The notes under the pieces were generated by a model, which made no database searches, had not been told where the DNA came from, and saw only the letters and a program-made list of their open reading frames with translations. From positions 186,001 to 250,000 of the forward strand of contig NZ_UWYY01000005.1 in the NCBI RefSeq assembly GCF_900608595.1: 64,000 nucleotides of DNA. The letters are read 5' to 3'. This DNA comes from Promicromonospora panici. GTDB taxonomy: Bacteria; Actinomycetota; Actinomycetes; Actinomycetales; Cellulomonadaceae. Of the stretch, positions 1 to 7,917 are shown in pieces. Positions within the stretch are counted from its first letter, which is position 1; every line of letters starts with the position of its first letter. A program made the translations under genes and the position numbers.

Positions 1-2
1 GT

Positions 3-50
3 CTGGTCCAAGGCCTCAAGGGAACCCTGGCCATCGCGAGAGCCAACTGA
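3..50 (+). CDS. C-terminal end of a truncated upstream gene (unknown product)
   Basis: The frame starting at base 3 reads LVQGLKGTLAIARAN followed by TGA, which looks like the tail of a protein whose body lies outside the window. Codon use (GC-ending codons) suits real coding sequence. Fifteen residues are too few to name a family, and it could still be chance open frame. Confidence 0.35.
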   Translation: MVQGLKGTLAIARAN

Positions 51-167
51 GCCGTGCCGTCCTCAGACGCGTTGAGACGCGGCGTGCGAGCCGCCCGGTC
101 CCGTGCCACGGTGCGAGAGGAGGACAGTGGTCCAGCACCGACCACGCTCACCGGACAGGAGACGACG

Positions 168-362
168 ATGACCGACCAGCCGGGATACGACCCTGCCGAG
201 GACTCCGACGCCGACCCGGACCAGCTCAACCCGCGCACCGGCGCGGCAGCGGGCGTGGGCGACGCCCCTGCCCCGCAGACCGTCGGTGACGAGCCCGATG
301 CGGACGCCGACCCGGACTCCCTGAACCCGAGGACGGGCGACCACGCCCATCCCGAGGACTGA
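168..362 (+). CDS. small acidic protein with two DADPDxLNPRTG repeats
   Basis: This 64-residue protein of unknown function is strongly acidic and carries the motif DADPD(Q/S)LNPRTG twice, at about residues 13-24 and 46-57, separated by an Ala/Pro/Gly-rich linker. The ATG at 168 is chosen because ACAGGAG lies seven to eight bases upstream; a longer reading from 54 lacks a ribosome site and has Arg-rich, non-coding-like composition. No signal peptide, membrane segment or cysteine is present, so it is probably a soluble, intrinsically disordered cytosolic protein. I do not recognise a named family. It stands alone, with about 300 bases of unassigned DNA behind it. Confidence 0.6.
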   Translation: MTDQPGYDPAEDSDADPDQLNPRTGAAAGVGDAPAPQTVGDEPDADADPDSLNPRTGDHAHPED

Positions 363-672
363 GGTGGCGATGCGTTCCTCCTGGTTGACGGCTGACCCCG
401 ATGACGAGCACGGACACGTTGCCCCCGACACTTGCGGCCGAGTACAAGCCCTCCTCAAGGGCGGGGCCGGCATCAGCCAAGCTTGCGTCGGACCGCACGC
501 CTTGCCACGGAGCGGTCAGAGACTGGCTCACGAACCAGTCGCTCTGCGCGTTCGAGATGCGGCTCGCCAGACACGGTCGCTCCCATAGACGCACCAACGG
601 GTGATCTCTGGTGCGAACCAGGTCAGGCGGGTGCTCTGCACGGTGCCCAGAGATGAGATCGCGCTGCTCGAG
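363..672. other. intergenic stretch without a recognisable gene
   Basis: About 310 bases between the small acidic protein and the convergent SDR gene. Several short open frames cross it on both strands, but none has a ribosome site, a recognisable motif or the expected codon bias. A weak 8-bp inverted repeat (ATCTCTGG at 604, CCAGAGAT at 649) lies just beyond the SDR stop and could be a poor terminator. I see nothing else. Confidence 0.4.
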
Positions 673-1398
673 TCAGACGTCGGAGGGTCCCGTCGGCAGA
701 AGTGAGGCGTTCTGGCGCTCCAGCGCCTTCACCGCGCCTGCGCGCCAGCTCTCGGCGAGGGACTGCGAGAAGGGGTCGGGGAAGATGTCTTCCTCTCCTC
801 GCTCCAGTGCCTCGAAGATTGCTCGGGCTACCACCCGTGGAGACTCCTTGGGGATCTCGAGGTCGCGCACCATGTCGGTGTCCACGGGTCCGGGCAGCAC
901 GGCATGAACGTCTACGCCCTGACTTGCGAGGGTGGCACGCAGGGACTGCGTCAGGGAGAACGCGGCGGCCTTCGAGATCGAGTAGGCCGGGGTCATGGGC
1001 AACGCCGCCAGTGCAGCCAGGGACAGCACGTTGACGATCGCTCCCCGCGACTCGACGAGCCGAGGCAGGAACGTCTGAGTGATGGCATAGGGGCCGAAGA
1101 GGTTGACCTCGAGATGTCGCTGCAAGGCGGCTCGATCGGCCAGGTCTTCGTAGCCGTACAGGCCCGCACTGTTGATGAGGACGTCGAGCGAAGCAACGGC
1201 CCCGGCAGCGCTTCGGATCTGCTCGGCGTCGGTGATGTCGAGCCTCAGCGCCGTTACCCGGCTGTCGAGGAAGTCGGTGGGCTGCCGTACACCGGCGTAC
1301 ACCGTTCGGGCTCCCCGGTCGAGGGCCTCCTCGACCAGCGCTCGTCCGATTCCTCGATTCGCACCTGTGATGAGAACTGTCTTGTCCGCGACACTCAC
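673..1398 (-). CDS. short-chain dehydrogenase/reductase (SDR)
   Basis: A 241-residue classical SDR, predicted to be a cytosolic NAD(P)-dependent oxidoreductase. The cofactor loop TGANRGIG is at residues 11-18, the NSAG motif follows near residue 96, and the catalytic Tyr-Lys pair is in YSISK near residue 160. The N-terminus is short and starts with GTG preceded by AGGAGG. The length matches the family (about 240-250). The substrate cannot be read from sequence. It is divergent from the ECF sigma factor at 1561 with 162 bases between the start codons; SDR or oxidoreductase genes are common neighbours of SnoaL-tailed ECF sigma factors, so regulation by that sigma factor is a reasonable inference. 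Confidence 0.88.
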   Translation of the reverse strand: MSVADKTVLITGANRGIGRALVEEALDRGARTVYAGVRQPTDFLDSRVTALRLDITDAEQIRSAAGAVASLDVLINSAGLYGYEDLADRAALQRHLEVNLFGPYAITQTFLPRLVESRGAIVNVLSLAALAALPMTPAYSISKAAAFSLTQSLRATLASQGVDVHAVLPGPVDTDMVRDLEIPKESPRVVARAIFEALERGEEDIFPDPFSQSLAESWRAGAVKALERQNASLLPTGPSDV

Positions 1399-1498
1399 TG
1401 CGTCCTCCTACCCGCTTGCGTTTGGCTGTCAACGGGGTAGACAACGGGGAATCGGGAGACTGGGCGCGTGTGGTGCGCCCAGTTTTTGGTCTGGCCGG

Positions 1499-1505
1499 TG
1501 TCACA
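1499..1505 (+). promoter_or_regulatory. TGTCACA box upstream of the ECF sigma gene
   Basis: The heptamer TGTCACA lies 56 bases before the GTG of the sigma factor. TGTCACA is the -35 element reported for ECF41-type sigma factors, which also carry a SnoaL-like tail. I do not find the matching CGTC -10 element at the expected 16-17 base spacing, so autoregulation is only a possibility. Confidence 0.3.
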
Positions 1506-1560
1506 ACAACGACAGCGAAACTTTCAGACAGCGGACGAGGCCCGTAGGGAGTGGTAATCC

Positions 1561-2574
1561 GTGACCGCAACTGACCTGCTCGCCAGGGCGCGGGCCGGCG
1601 ACGGCGACGCCTTCCGGGAACTCACCAATCCCCACCGACGGGAGCTGGAAGTGCATTGCTATCGGATGCTCGGATCCGTCCAGGACGCCGAGGATGTCCT
1701 TCAGGAGATCCTGCTCGCTGCCTGGCAGGGCCTGAACAGGTTTGAGGGCAGAGCGTCAGTTCGCACGTGGCTGTATCGGATAGCCACCAACCGGTGCCTC
1801 AATGCGCTTCGCTCAGCCGGTCGGCGGCCGATCAAGGAGTGGGACATGACCGAGATCGAACCACCCGAGCCGACGCGGCTCGGTGAGGTCACCTGGCTCG
1901 AGCCCTTTCCGGACGCCCGGCTCGGAGATGCGGTCAGCTCAATGCCTGGCCCGGAGGCACACTACGAACGCACCGAAGCCATCTCGTTGGCCTTCGTGAC
2001 CGCCCTGCAGCTGCTGCCCGCTCGGCAACGCGCGGTGCTCGTCCTGCGTGAGGTCTTGGCGTTCCGCGCGGCAGAGGTCGCGGACATGCTCGACACGACG
2101 ACCGACTCGGTCAACAGCGCCCTCAAACGTGCCCGTGCAGCCCTGCAGCGGCACATGTCGGCGACCGGCGAATCTGACGCGCCTCCGGCCCCCACATCGC
2201 TTGCCGAGCGGTCACTCGTTGCCAAGTTCGTCCGGGCTTACGAAACCGGCGACGTCGAAGCCCTGGTCGCTCTGCTCACCGACGACGTCCTGGTTTCCAT
2301 GCCACCGATTCCGTTCGAGTACCACGGCCGCGAGTCCGTTGCCGGCTTCTACGACAGCCTGATGCGCACCGACCGCAGGTACCACCTCGTCCCGACCCGA
2401 GCCAACGGACAGCCGGCTTTCGGCGCCTACCTGTCCGATCCGACCGGTCAGGTCCGCCACGGATCCGGTCTCCTCGTCCTTACCTTCTCCGGCGACCACA
2501 TCTCAGCGATCACGCGATTCGAGAACACCGCCCTGCCATGGTTCGGACTACCCCGCTCGCTGCCGGCCCGCTAG
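1561..2574 (+). CDS. ECF RNA polymerase sigma factor with SnoaL-like C-terminal domain
   Basis: A 337-residue extracytoplasmic-function sigma factor that would direct RNA polymerase to a small regulon. Sigma region 2 occupies about residues 18-85, with VQDAEDVLQEILLAAW and the -10-contacting RTWLYRIATNRCLN segment. Region 4 is at about 140-195, with an HTH around AAEVADMLDTTTDSVNSALKRAR. A SnoaL/NTF2-like domain follows at about 215-330. This architecture is that of the SigG/SigJ-like, ECF41/ECF56-type factors, in which the tail replaces a separate anti-sigma factor; no anti-sigma gene is seen next door. GTG start with GGGAG nine bases upstream. An SDR is divergent. The substrate or signal sensed by the tail is unknown. 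Confidence 0.9.
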   Translation: MTATDLLARARAGDGDAFRELTNPHRRELEVHCYRMLGSVQDAEDVLQEILLAAWQGLNRFEGRASVRTWLYRIATNRCLNALRSAGRRPIKEWDMTEIEPPEPTRLGEVTWLEPFPDARLGDAVSSMPGPEAHYERTEAISLAFVTALQLLPARQRAVLVLREVLAFRAAEVADMLDTTTDSVNSALKRARAALQRHMSATGESDAPPAPTSLAERSLVAKFVRAYETGDVEALVALLTDDVLVSMPPIPFEYHGRESVAGFYDSLMRTDRRYHLVPTRANGQPAFGAYLSDPTGQVRHGSGLLVLTFSGDHISAITRFENTALPWFGLPRSLPAR

Positions 2575-2607
2575 AACGCCGAGCCTCAGGACGATCACGG
2601 GTGGATC

Positions 2608-3024
2608 TCAGTCCGTAGCTCTCGCTGTGATATGGCTCAGCACGCACAGCCAGCGGCCGTTCCGGTTCACGAACACGTCGGTCGTCCACTCGTCCGCGTC
2701 GAAGCGCTGACCCAAGTAGTGCGCTGTGTTCGTCACCCGCCCAGTGGACACCGCGGTATCTCCGTACACCCGGATCCTCGGCTGGCCGACACTGGTCATC
2801 GCCGAGTGGGTCAGCTCCCCGGACTCGACGAGCAAGAGGAACTGCTCCTTGGCGGAGACGCCTGACTCGGAGACCATGACCCAGTCATCGGCCATGAAAC
2901 TACCGATCCGGGTGGCGTCGTTGGAGACGATGGCCTCTGCCCAGTCCCTCGCGAGCGCGATGAGCCGGGTGTAGACCGGGTCATCCTCGGGACTCCTCCC
3001 GGCCGTGTCGGCGATATCGCTCAT
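2608..3024 (-). CDS. NTF2/SnoaL-like protein (DUF4440 type)
   Basis: A 138-residue protein with the alpha+beta cone fold signature of the NTF2-like superfamily: an N-terminal helix LIALARDWAEAIVSNDATRIGSF, a strand DDWVMVSESG, and C-terminal strands ending in NGRWLCVLSHITA. Such proteins may be small enzymes or ligand-binding scaffolds; the ligand is not predictable here. Two ATGs (3027 and 3024) are possible. No Shine-Dalgarno is present, but a TATAGT -10 box lies six bases before the second ATG, which supports leaderless translation from 3024. It converges on the ECF sigma gene, whose own C-terminal domain has the same fold. The two sequences are not obviously close. Confidence 0.75.
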   Translation of the reverse strand: MSDIADTAGRSPEDDPVYTRLIALARDWAEAIVSNDATRIGSFMADDWVMVSESGVSAKEQFLLLVESGELTHSAMTSVGQPRIRVYGDTAVSTGRVTNTAHYLGQRFDADEWTTDVFVNRNGRWLCVLSHITARATD

Positions 3025-3030
3025 CATTCG

Positions 3031-3036
3031 ACTATA
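3031..3036 (-). promoter_or_regulatory. -10 box (TATAGT) for the NTF2-like gene, leaderless arrangement
   Basis: On the minus strand TATAGT is followed by six bases and then the ATG at 3024, so transcription would begin at about the start codon. No good -35 hexamer is visible 17 bases further up. Confidence 0.45.
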
Positions 3037-3118
3037 GGTAGGCAGGAACGAGCTTGGGCGACGATCCAGGATGGGTTCCGGTGAGCGTTTGTCACCCGAC
3101 GGTCGACGTCGGTCCGGG

Positions 3119-3294
3119 ATGCTGGCGACAGCGAAGATCCTCGGCCGCGACCACCGCGTCGTCATCGCCGACGTCGACCTGCAACGCCTCGACGAACCGT
3201 CGTGCACAGCGCCGGCGTCAGCCCGCAGATGGGCGACGCCGGGAAGATGATCGCCATCAACGCGGAACCGACGCACCCCAGGGTGCTGACCTGA
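3119..3294 (+). pseudogene. remnant of an SDR gene, internally deleted and frameshifted
   Basis: Two pieces of an SDR-like protein survive here in different frames. From 3119 the reading MLATAKILGRDHRVVIADVD resembles an SDR second beta strand that positions NAD(P). From 3202, VHSAGVSPQMGDAGKMIAINA resembles the later SDR segment with NAG-like and N(V/I)N-like elements, ending at TGA 3292. The glycine-rich loop, the connecting 40-50 residues and the catalytic YxxxK part are missing. No ribosome site is present. Family assignment rests on these motifs only. Confidence 0.5.
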
Positions 3295-3405
3295 GTTGCC
3301 GCACAGACGGCCACGTTGTTGCGGTCCCGCCCGTCGCCACGCCCACCGGTTGCGCCAGCGCGCTCATCCGCGACCCCGTTCGTGGTCACCTGGACCCCTA
3401 GCGCC

Positions 3406-3443
3406 ACTACCGACGGTCGCCCACCTCGGCGACCGTCGGTAGT
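3406..3443 (-). terminator. perfect 16-bp hairpin terminator after the Asp-box gene
   Basis: Arms 3406-3421 and 3428-3443 are exact reverse complements with a 6-base loop. The hairpin lies 25 bases beyond the stop of the gene ending at 3468 on the minus strand. It has no long U tract, as is usual in high-GC actinomycetes. Confidence 0.7.
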
Positions 3444-3467
3444 TGTGCGGCAACGGCTCGAAAGCAC

Positions 3468-5321
3468 TCAGGAGTCGTCGCTGAAGGTTCCGCCGAAGTG
3501 GTCGGAGTTGCCGAACGTCGCGGGGCAGTCGGTGTTCGGACCGGGTCGCAGTTCCGTGGAGTGCGTGGCCGGCAGCTCAGCTGCCGCCTCTTGGTCCTCC
3601 TTCTTGTCTCCGACGACGGGTTCTGTGGTGCCGGCCAGGACATCCTCGACGAACGCCTGCCGGTAGGCGTTGATGGCGGGGCAGACGGCTCCGTTGCGCA
3701 TGTCGTTCCACACCCCGGCGCCGTAGTCCCGGGTGGCGACGGCGTAGTTGTAGTCGCCGAGGAACTCCGAGGTCAGGCCGTTGGCGCTGGCCGCACGCCC
3801 ATCTCCGACGGCTCCGCGCAGGACGGTGCTGAACGCGCCGATCGTGTCCGTGCCTGCGATGTCGGCGTGGCGGACCACGCCCAGCACCCGGCGATCCGAG
3901 GTCGTGTCGTCGCGCCACGGGTCGAGCCAGGCGTTGTAGACCAGCCACGCGTCCGTGCCGTCAGGGGAGATGGCCACCGCCGGGAAGTTGGCGCGGTCGC
4001 TGCCCTCGCTGACCACCACTTTGTCCGTGTAGGTGTTGCCCCCGTTGGTCGAGCTCACCACGAACGCCTTCTCGAGGTTGGTTCCCTGGCTGTCGTCAGA
4101 CCAGGTGAGCAGGATCTGGTCGGTGGCGTCCTCGCCGGTCGGCGCACCGTTGGCGATGTCGAACGACGGGAAGGTATTGGTCCGGGCACCGGCGATGCCA
4201 TCGATGGTGAACCGGCCCTGCGCCGGATCGAACTGCCCGATTCCGCCAAGGCCCGAGACAACAGCCCTGGGTCGCTCGAAGTTCTCGCCACCGTTGAAGG
4301 ACCGGGCCTGGAAGAAGACGCCCTGACGGGTCCGGATGTCGGTGCCGATCCACACCACGTAGACCACGCCCTGGCTGTCGGTCCGGATGGCACAGCCCTG
4401 CCGTCCGCCGGTCTGGTTGTTGTTGGTCGCCGCGGACAGCTGGCGCGTGGTCCACGTGTCACCGCCGTCGGTCGAACGGGCGAACAGGACCGGTTCGGAT
4501 CCGGCGGCCCCGCGGAACCCGACGTTGCAGACGTACGCGTTGCCGAAGTGAGGGCTGCTCTCGGCGTTGTCGGCCCAGACCTGTTCCTTGTCGCTGAAGA
4601 GGGCCTCGTTCTGCCTGGTCACGACCACAGGGTCCATCCAGGCGTCGTTGTCACCGGCGATAGCGCCCGCCAGGTCATCGGTGCGGGACACCGCGATCGC
4701 AGCGTCGCCGGCAAAGCCGGGACTGCCCGGGAAGTTGGTGGCGATGTTCGCGTAGTACAGCCGCTGCCCGTTGTCCCAGGAGAAGTTCCCCGATGCGTCG
4801 GGAACGGGACCGAAGACCAGCTCCGGGTCACCGTTGGAGACCATGCCATTGACGGCGTAGTTGGGCAGTGTGCCGATCGGGCCGGTGGGATCGGGCATGC
4901 AGCCGGTGTCCCCTGCCGGAGGTTGGCCCGGCGCGACGTCTGGAGCGCCGAGGCAGGACGGCGTGACGCGCGCCGAGAAGCCGGTGTACGTAGGTTGCGT
5001 CCACGTACGGCCGGAGTCGGTTGAGAACTGGACGCCGGACAAGCCAACGCCCGGGGTGAACGGGCAGGTGCGGTCATCGCCGGCGTTACACGCCTCCAGG
5101 TCGATGTTGTCGTTGGCTCCCGCCGCGAGTATCTCGGGGTTGACCGGGTTCACGGCCAAACCTGGCTCGTTCTGCTTGTTCTGCGAGAACAGCTGGTCAT
5201 TGCTGCCGACAGTGACTTCCGTCGATCCGCCGGGTGTGATCGGCGCGGCCTGGGCCAGCGTCGGGAGAAGTAGTGCTGTGAATGCCGCGGCGACCGTCGC
5301 GGCGACGTTGATCCTGCGCAT
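3468..5321 (-). CDS. secreted Asp-box (sialidase-like) beta-propeller protein
   Basis: A 617-residue exported protein. Residues 1-26 form a Sec signal peptide (MRRIN, hydrophobic core, TLAQA cleavage). The mature part carries repeated Asp-box motifs (SxDxGxxW-like): STDSGRTW near 100, STDGGDTW near 290, SFNGGENF near 345 and STNGGNTY near 440. These motifs occur between the strands of six-bladed propellers in sialidases and related proteins. The sialidase arginine triad is not evident, so enzymatic activity is not claimed; a secreted propeller of unknown ligand is safer. The start at 5321 has GAGGAG six to seven bases upstream. The gene is monocistronic and followed by a strong hairpin. Confidence 0.75.
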   Translation of the reverse strand: MRRINVAATVAAAFTALLLPTLAQAAPITPGGSTEVTVGSNDQLFSQNKQNEPGLAVNPVNPEILAAGANDNIDLEACNAGDDRTCPFTPGVGLSGVQFSTDSGRTWTQPTYTGFSARVTPSCLGAPDVAPGQPPAGDTGCMPDPTGPIGTLPNYAVNGMVSNGDPELVFGPVPDASGNFSWDNGQRLYYANIATNFPGSPGFAGDAAIAVSRTDDLAGAIAGDNDAWMDPVVVTRQNEALFSDKEQVWADNAESSPHFGNAYVCNVGFRGAAGSEPVLFARSTDGGDTWTTRQLSAATNNNQTGGRQGCAIRTDSQGVVYVVWIGTDIRTRQGVFFQARSFNGGENFERPRAVVSGLGGIGQFDPAQGRFTIDGIAGARTNTFPSFDIANGAPTGEDATDQILLTWSDDSQGTNLEKAFVVSSTNGGNTYTDKVVVSEGSDRANFPAVAISPDGTDAWLVYNAWLDPWRDDTTSDRRVLGVVRHADIAGTDTIGAFSTVLRGAVGDGRAASANGLTSEFLGDYNYAVATRDYGAGVWNDMRNGAVCPAINAYRQAFVEDVLAGTTEPVVGDKKEDQEAAAELPATHSTELRPGPNTDCPATFGNSDHFGGTFSDDS

Positions 5322-5568
5322 GACGCTCCTCAGCTGGATGGATCGTTCTGCGCGGCGCGCCCGGGGTGCTGGTCGGCACTGACCAGGTGGTCGCAATCTC
5401 TAAGTTTCGTCCTCGCGCGGCGCCCCGGCAACGCGAAGCCGGCGTCCGACGGTGCACGTCGAGCACGCTCCCCCTCGACCTGGCAAACCTTGCCGAGAAC
5501 ACCCTGGAGCTCTGATGACCGCAACGCCCGACTTCCCGTCCTGTTGCACTTCTTGAACAGGTAGACCG

Positions 5569-5952
5569 TCACTTGAATTGGAGGATTGAGAGCGAATTCT
5601 TACCCGGGTCGACGAACCATGCCGCAAATGCATGCCCAACATCCGCGATTCCATCCACCGTCCTAATTCCCATGTCCGGCAGATCAACGTCCAGGATCTC
5701 GACACCGCGGGCACGCAACTGCGCGACCTCTGCGGCCACGTCGTCGACCCGCCAAGTGGCTTGGTCCTGCGTATCGGCAGTACCGATCGTGCTCCTCCCT
5801 ACTGCGAGGCGGCTACCACCGCCGCACTTGAACCAGACGGCATCCTCTTTTTCCTGCACGATCTCGAGACCGATCTTCTGCGCGTAGAAGTCCCGAGAGG
5901 CCTGCAGGTCGGTTGCCAAGAGCAGGACATCCATGGGGTGATCACCAAGCAT
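5569..5952 (-). CDS. VOC/glyoxalase-family protein
   Basis: A 127-residue single VOC (vicinal oxygen chelate) domain with paired beta-alpha-beta-beta-beta modules: MDVLLLATDLQASRDFYAQ at the start and AAWFVDPGKNSLSILQFK at the end. The family covers glyoxalase I, fosfomycin and bleomycin resistance proteins and dioxygenases. The first half opens with MDVL rather than a metal-ligating His, so the metal site is uncertain and no specific reaction is assigned. The start is well supported by ACGGAGG seven bases upstream. It is probably a monocistronic cytosolic protein. Confidence 0.85.
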   Translation of the reverse strand: MLGDHPMDVLLLATDLQASRDFYAQKIGLEIVQEKEDAVWFKCGGGSRLAVGRSTIGTADTQDQATWRVDDVAAEVAQLRARGVEILDVDLPDMGIRTVDGIADVGHAFAAWFVDPGKNSLSILQFK

Positions 5953-6197
5953 GTAGTTCCTCCGTAGCTGTCAAACCTGCGAGCCCTGCGAATTACGTCG
6001 CACAGTTCGTCTCCAGGCTCTCAGGGCCCGATGAGACCGTAGGACGGTCGCGGCCCTCCGAGAACGTCTTTCGGATAGGGCCGAACCTAGGCGGCGGGCT
6101 GTCCTCAGCCCTGTTGACCATGTTCCGACAACACGGTTTCTACTGACGCGTGTCATCGTTCCCGGCGCCCAGCAGCGCCACGTCGAAAGAGACACCC

Positions 6198-6827
6198 ATG
6201 TCAGGCTCCAACCCGTACGAGTGGCTGCAGGATCTTGTCGGACATGTGCCTGAGCTCGTGCAGCCGTTCATCGTCGCGCTCGCCGGTGCGATCCCGTACG
6301 TCGAAGGTGAGGGATCGGCGGCGCTCGGCGTCTTCGCTGGCATCCACCCGCTGGTCGCCGCCGTGTCAGGCGCGGCAGGAAACATCCTCGCCGTCGTGCT
6401 CGTCGTCCTGCTCAGCTCGCGGGCGCGCGACGCCGCCCTGGCTCGCCGGGAGCGCCGCGCCGCGGCGGCCGTCGCCGCACCGTCCCCGGTGACCGTTGCC
6501 GGATCCTCCGGTGCGGCCCTCGGGAGCGTGCGCGGCACGGACGACGAACCGACCGAGGAGGGACCGGCCGAGAAGCAGAACGAGCCGTCCGGCCGCCGGG
6601 CCAAGGGTCGCAAGCGGCTGCGTCGCTGGCTGGTGCGTTTTGGTGTTCCTGGCGCGAGCCTCCTCGGCCCGCTGGCGCTCCCGACCCACCTCACCGCCGC
6701 GACCCTCGTCGCCTCGGGTGTCAGCAAGAGCTGGGTCATCCTGTGGCAGGTGATCGCGATAGTGCTGTGGACGGCCCTGGTCACCGCCGCCGCGACCGGC
6801 CTCATCACCGCGATCTCAGCGGCGTGA
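6198..6827 (+). CDS. membrane protein of the small multidrug export family (PF06695 type)
   Basis: A 209-residue integral membrane protein. The N-terminal half has hydrophobic segments around LVQPFIVALAGAIPYVEGEG (residues 15-35) and PLVAAVSGAAGNILAVVLVVLL (about 45-68). A long charged, Ala/Glu/Arg-rich cytoplasmic loop spans about 70-145. The C-terminal half has segments around GVPGASLLGPLALPTHLTAA and WVILWQVIAIVLWTALVTAAATGL. The PYVEGEGS and PTHLTAA signatures match the small multidrug export (Sm_multidrug_ex) family. The export function in that family name is poorly tested, so the substrate is unknown. The ATG at 6198 is preceded by AAAGAGA. The gene stands alone. Confidence 0.75.
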   Translation: MSGSNPYEWLQDLVGHVPELVQPFIVALAGAIPYVEGEGSAALGVFAGIHPLVAAVSGAAGNILAVVLVVLLSSRARDAALARRERRAAAAVAAPSPVTVAGSSGAALGSVRGTDDEPTEEGPAEKQNEPSGRRAKGRKRLRRWLVRFGVPGASLLGPLALPTHLTAATLVASGVSKSWVILWQVIAIVLWTALVTAAATGLITAISAA

Positions 6828-6960
6828 GCGGGCCGAGGTCAGGCGAGCACCGGGGCGTGAGCCAGGTCCACCGCCGCCGCGCCGGATGCACGCGGCGTAT
6901 TCGTCCTCCAGCCGCCGGTAGGCACTGAGGCAGTTCACCGTGCGGAGCCGGGCCGGTCGA

Positions 6961-7917
6961 TCAACGCAGCGCAGGCAGGACGTGCTCGGCGAACGCCTCG
7001 ACGAACGCGTCCTGGCGGCGCCCGACGTGGTGCAGGTAGAGACGGTCGGCGCCCGCATCCCGCAGGTCCACCAGGCGCGCGGTGAGATCGCCGAGGTCGG
7101 CGGAGACCAGGACGTCCCGGCGTATCTCCGCGATCCCGACGTCGCGGCCGAGGGCGTCGAACGCTGCGGTCGTCGGGGTGTCCTCGATCACCGGAGGCGG
7201 GCCCGTGATCGAGCGCCACTGGTCGAGCGCCACCGCCTCCGCCTCCGCGAGGGTCGGGGCCCACGAGAGATGAACCTGGACGGCGACCTCACCGGCACCA
7301 CCTGCTTCCCGGTAAGCCCCGATGATCCGCCGCAGCCGCTCCACCGGCTGGTTCACGGTGATCAGGCCGTCCGCCCAGGCGGCATGCCGGCCGGCAGTGG
7401 CCGGCGTCAGCGCCGGGCAGACCAGCAGGGGCACGATCTCCGGCAGTGTCCACAGCCTGGCCTGGTGCGCGACGACCCGACCGACATGGTCGACCTCCTC
7501 GCCCCGCAGCAGCGCCCGGATCACCTCGACGCACTCCGCCAGTCGAGCGTCACGCTCGGGCTTCGGCGGCCACGGGTCCCCCGTCACGTGCTCGTTGAGG
7601 TTCTCGCCAGAGCCGAGGGCGACCCAGAACCGGCCCGGGAACATCGCTCCGAGGGTCGCCACTGCCTGCGCCACGATCACGGGATGGTAGCGCTGGCCGG
7701 GTGCGCACACCGTGCCGAACGACAGCCTGGTGGTGGCGAGTGCGGCACCGAGCCAAGGCCATGCCAGACCGGACTCGCCCTGCCGTTCGCTCCACGGAGC
7801 GAGGTGGTCGGAGCACATCGCGGCGTCGAATCCGGCGTCCTGGGCGAGCCGCGCCGCACGTAGCCCTTCGGCCGGGTGGAGCTGCTCGTGGGAGACATGG
7901 AAACCGACCGTGGTCAT
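6961..7917 (-). CDS. LLM-class flavin oxidoreductase (TIGR03885-like)
   Basis: A 318-residue luciferase-like monooxygenase fold protein (TIM barrel). Visible signatures are VGFHVSHEQLHP at the start, FDAAMCSDHLAPWSERQGESG (residues 29-49), the RFWVALGSGENLNEHVTG segment typical of F420/FMN-dependent LLM enzymes, and the PLLVCPALTPATAG region. In the F420-dependent glucose-6-phosphate dehydrogenase relatives this fold binds F420; the TIGR03885 branch is described as FMN-dependent or non-F420. The start ATG overlaps the stop of the GH13 gene by four bases (ATGA), so the two are translationally coupled. The pairing suggests a sugar-linked substrate, which is inference. Confidence 0.82.
   Translation of the reverse strand: MTTVGFHVSHEQLHPAEGLRAARLAQDAGFDAAMCSDHLAPWSERQGESGLAWPWLGAALATTRLSFGTVCAPGQRYHPVIVAQAVATLGAMFPGRFWVALGSGENLNEHVTGDPWPPKPERDARLAECVEVIRALLRGEEVDHVGRVVAHQARLWTLPEIVPLLVCPALTPATAGRHAAWADGLITVNQPVERLRRIIGAYREAGGAGEVAVQVHLSWAPTLAEAEAVALDQWRSITGPPPVIEDTPTTAAFDALGRDVGIAEIRRDVLVSADLGDLTARLVDLRDAGADRLYLHHVGRRQDAFVEAFAEHVLPALR

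Noticed and set aside
5322..5568. Possible small gene between the Asp-box and VOC genes
   Set aside because: Only short frames without a ribosome site or recognisable motif; probably the leader of the Asp-box gene.
6114..6142. TTGACC ... TTTCTA as a promoter of the membrane-protein gene at 6198
   Set aside because: The -10 hexamer is poor and the spacing is ambiguous; not strong enough to annotate.
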